From the NCBI GenBank assembly GCA_002398485.1, contig DGYV01000045.1, positions 28,782-41,372 of the forward strand: a stretch of DNA of 12,591 nucleotides. The letters run 5' to 3'. A program made the position numbers and the translations under genes. The notes beneath the pieces were generated by a model. It was not told the DNA's origin. It saw nothing but the letters and a program-made list of their open reading frames with translations, and did no database searches. The DNA comes from Peptococcaceae bacterium UBA4997. Its GTDB lineage: Bacteria; Bacillota; Dehalobacteriia; UBA4068; UBA4997. Numbering within the stretch: position 1 is the stretch's first letter; each line of letters starts with the position of its first letter. Below are positions 12,262 through 12,591 of the stretch, piece by piece.

Positions 12262-12577
12262 TGCTGTCCACCACCTTTGTAAGTTCATTGATTTTCCAAT
12301 AGATTGCTGTTAATGATTCTTCAGTTTTATCAAGATTTACAGTGTTAATTACACCTTGATGTGATAGCATGGTCAGCTGATTGAGGTTGTTTCCAATCTT
12401 TTTTAACTGACTTACTATCTCGGGAAGCCCATCTATAATAATGATTTCTTTGCCTAATGCTGACTGCGTGATATATTCGGTAACGGTCATTTTAGCTTTT
12501 TTAGCCTTGTTTTTAATTGTATCTAATTCTTTTTTCGATACCCTGAATGCGTAATTTCTGTCTTTTATTTGTTTCAT
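12248..12577 (-). CDS. Relaxosome accessory protein (MobC-like)
   Basis: The 109-residue protein starts at ATG 12577, seven bases after GGAGG. Seen: a ribbon-helix-helix-like N-terminus (RNYAFRVSKKELDTIKNKAK, then MTVTEYITQSALGK) and the segment LPEIVSQLKKIGNNLNQLTM (51-70), which is the hallmark IGNNLNQ pattern of bacterial mobilization MobC proteins. Known role: MobC binds near oriT, helps open the DNA and positions the relaxase on the nick. It is the first gene of the minus-strand mob operon in this window and its stop overlaps the relaxase start. The oriT is usually upstream of such a gene, which would lie beyond position 12591. The gene is complete. Confidence 0.92.
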   Translation of the reverse strand: MKQIKDRNYAFRVSKKELDTIKNKAKKAKMTVTEYITQSALGKEIIIIDGLPEIVSQLKKIGNNLNQLTMLSHQGVINTVNLDKTEESLTAIYWKINELTKVVDSNGSV

Positions 12578-12591
12578 TCAATTCCTCCGTT

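Noticed and set aside
1..12591. CRISPR array or complete insertion sequence
   Set aside because: No regularly spaced identical repeats with spacers and no transposase of an IS family were seen; the only recombination enzyme is the large serine recombinase.

Overview
The window looks like a piece of a low-to-moderate G+C Firmicute chromosome with the recombinase-proximal end of an integrated mobilizable element attached on its right. The tsaE-tsaB-rimI-tsaD gene order, strong GGAGG-type ribosome binding sites, uracil-tailed hairpin terminators and a Tn4451/Tn5397-style large serine recombinase all fit Firmicutes. A gut Negativicutes host (Acidaminococcaceae-like) is my guess from general protein flavour only and is not proven here.

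Positions 1-8195 are housekeeping genes, all on the + strand. A class I glutamine amidotransferase of the peptidase C26 type is cut by the window edge and is followed by a metal-dependent amidohydrolase. A terminator hairpin that overlaps a good promoter separates these from tsaE-tsaB-rimI-tsaD, a tightly packed operon. Its products are three parts of the t6A37 tRNA-modification machinery plus the ribosomal protein S18 acetyltransferase. Next comes a 300-base gap with a DnaA-box cluster and a structured-RNA-like stretch. Then follow 5-formyltetrahydrofolate cyclo-ligase (fau), a soluble PAS histidine kinase with no adjacent response regulator, and a two-gene unit of a small Cys-containing helix-turn-helix-like protein and moaA (molybdenum cofactor step 1).

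Positions 8196-9148 are mostly non-coding. They hold one convergent minus-strand gene for a 112-residue protein I do not recognise. Its leader has an unusual nested inverted repeat overlapping the Shine-Dalgarno and, further upstream, a 10-bp tandem repeat. The junction between chromosome and mobile element probably lies between about 8880 and 9115.

Positions 9114-12591 are the mobile element, read on the minus strand in the order mobC-like relaxosome gene, MobA-type relaxase, a 97-residue accessory gene and a large serine recombinase. The relaxosome protein and relaxase would start transfer from an oriT that is not in the window. The serine recombinase would excise and insert the element. 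No type IV secretion genes are visible, so an integrative mobilizable element using another element's conjugation machinery is the simplest reading, although the far end is not seen.

No tRNA, rRNA or CRISPR array was recognised. The observations most worth a second look are the DnaA-box cluster with the structured region before fau, the Cys-HTH protein paired with moaA, and the unknown 112-residue gene with its self-complementary leader.
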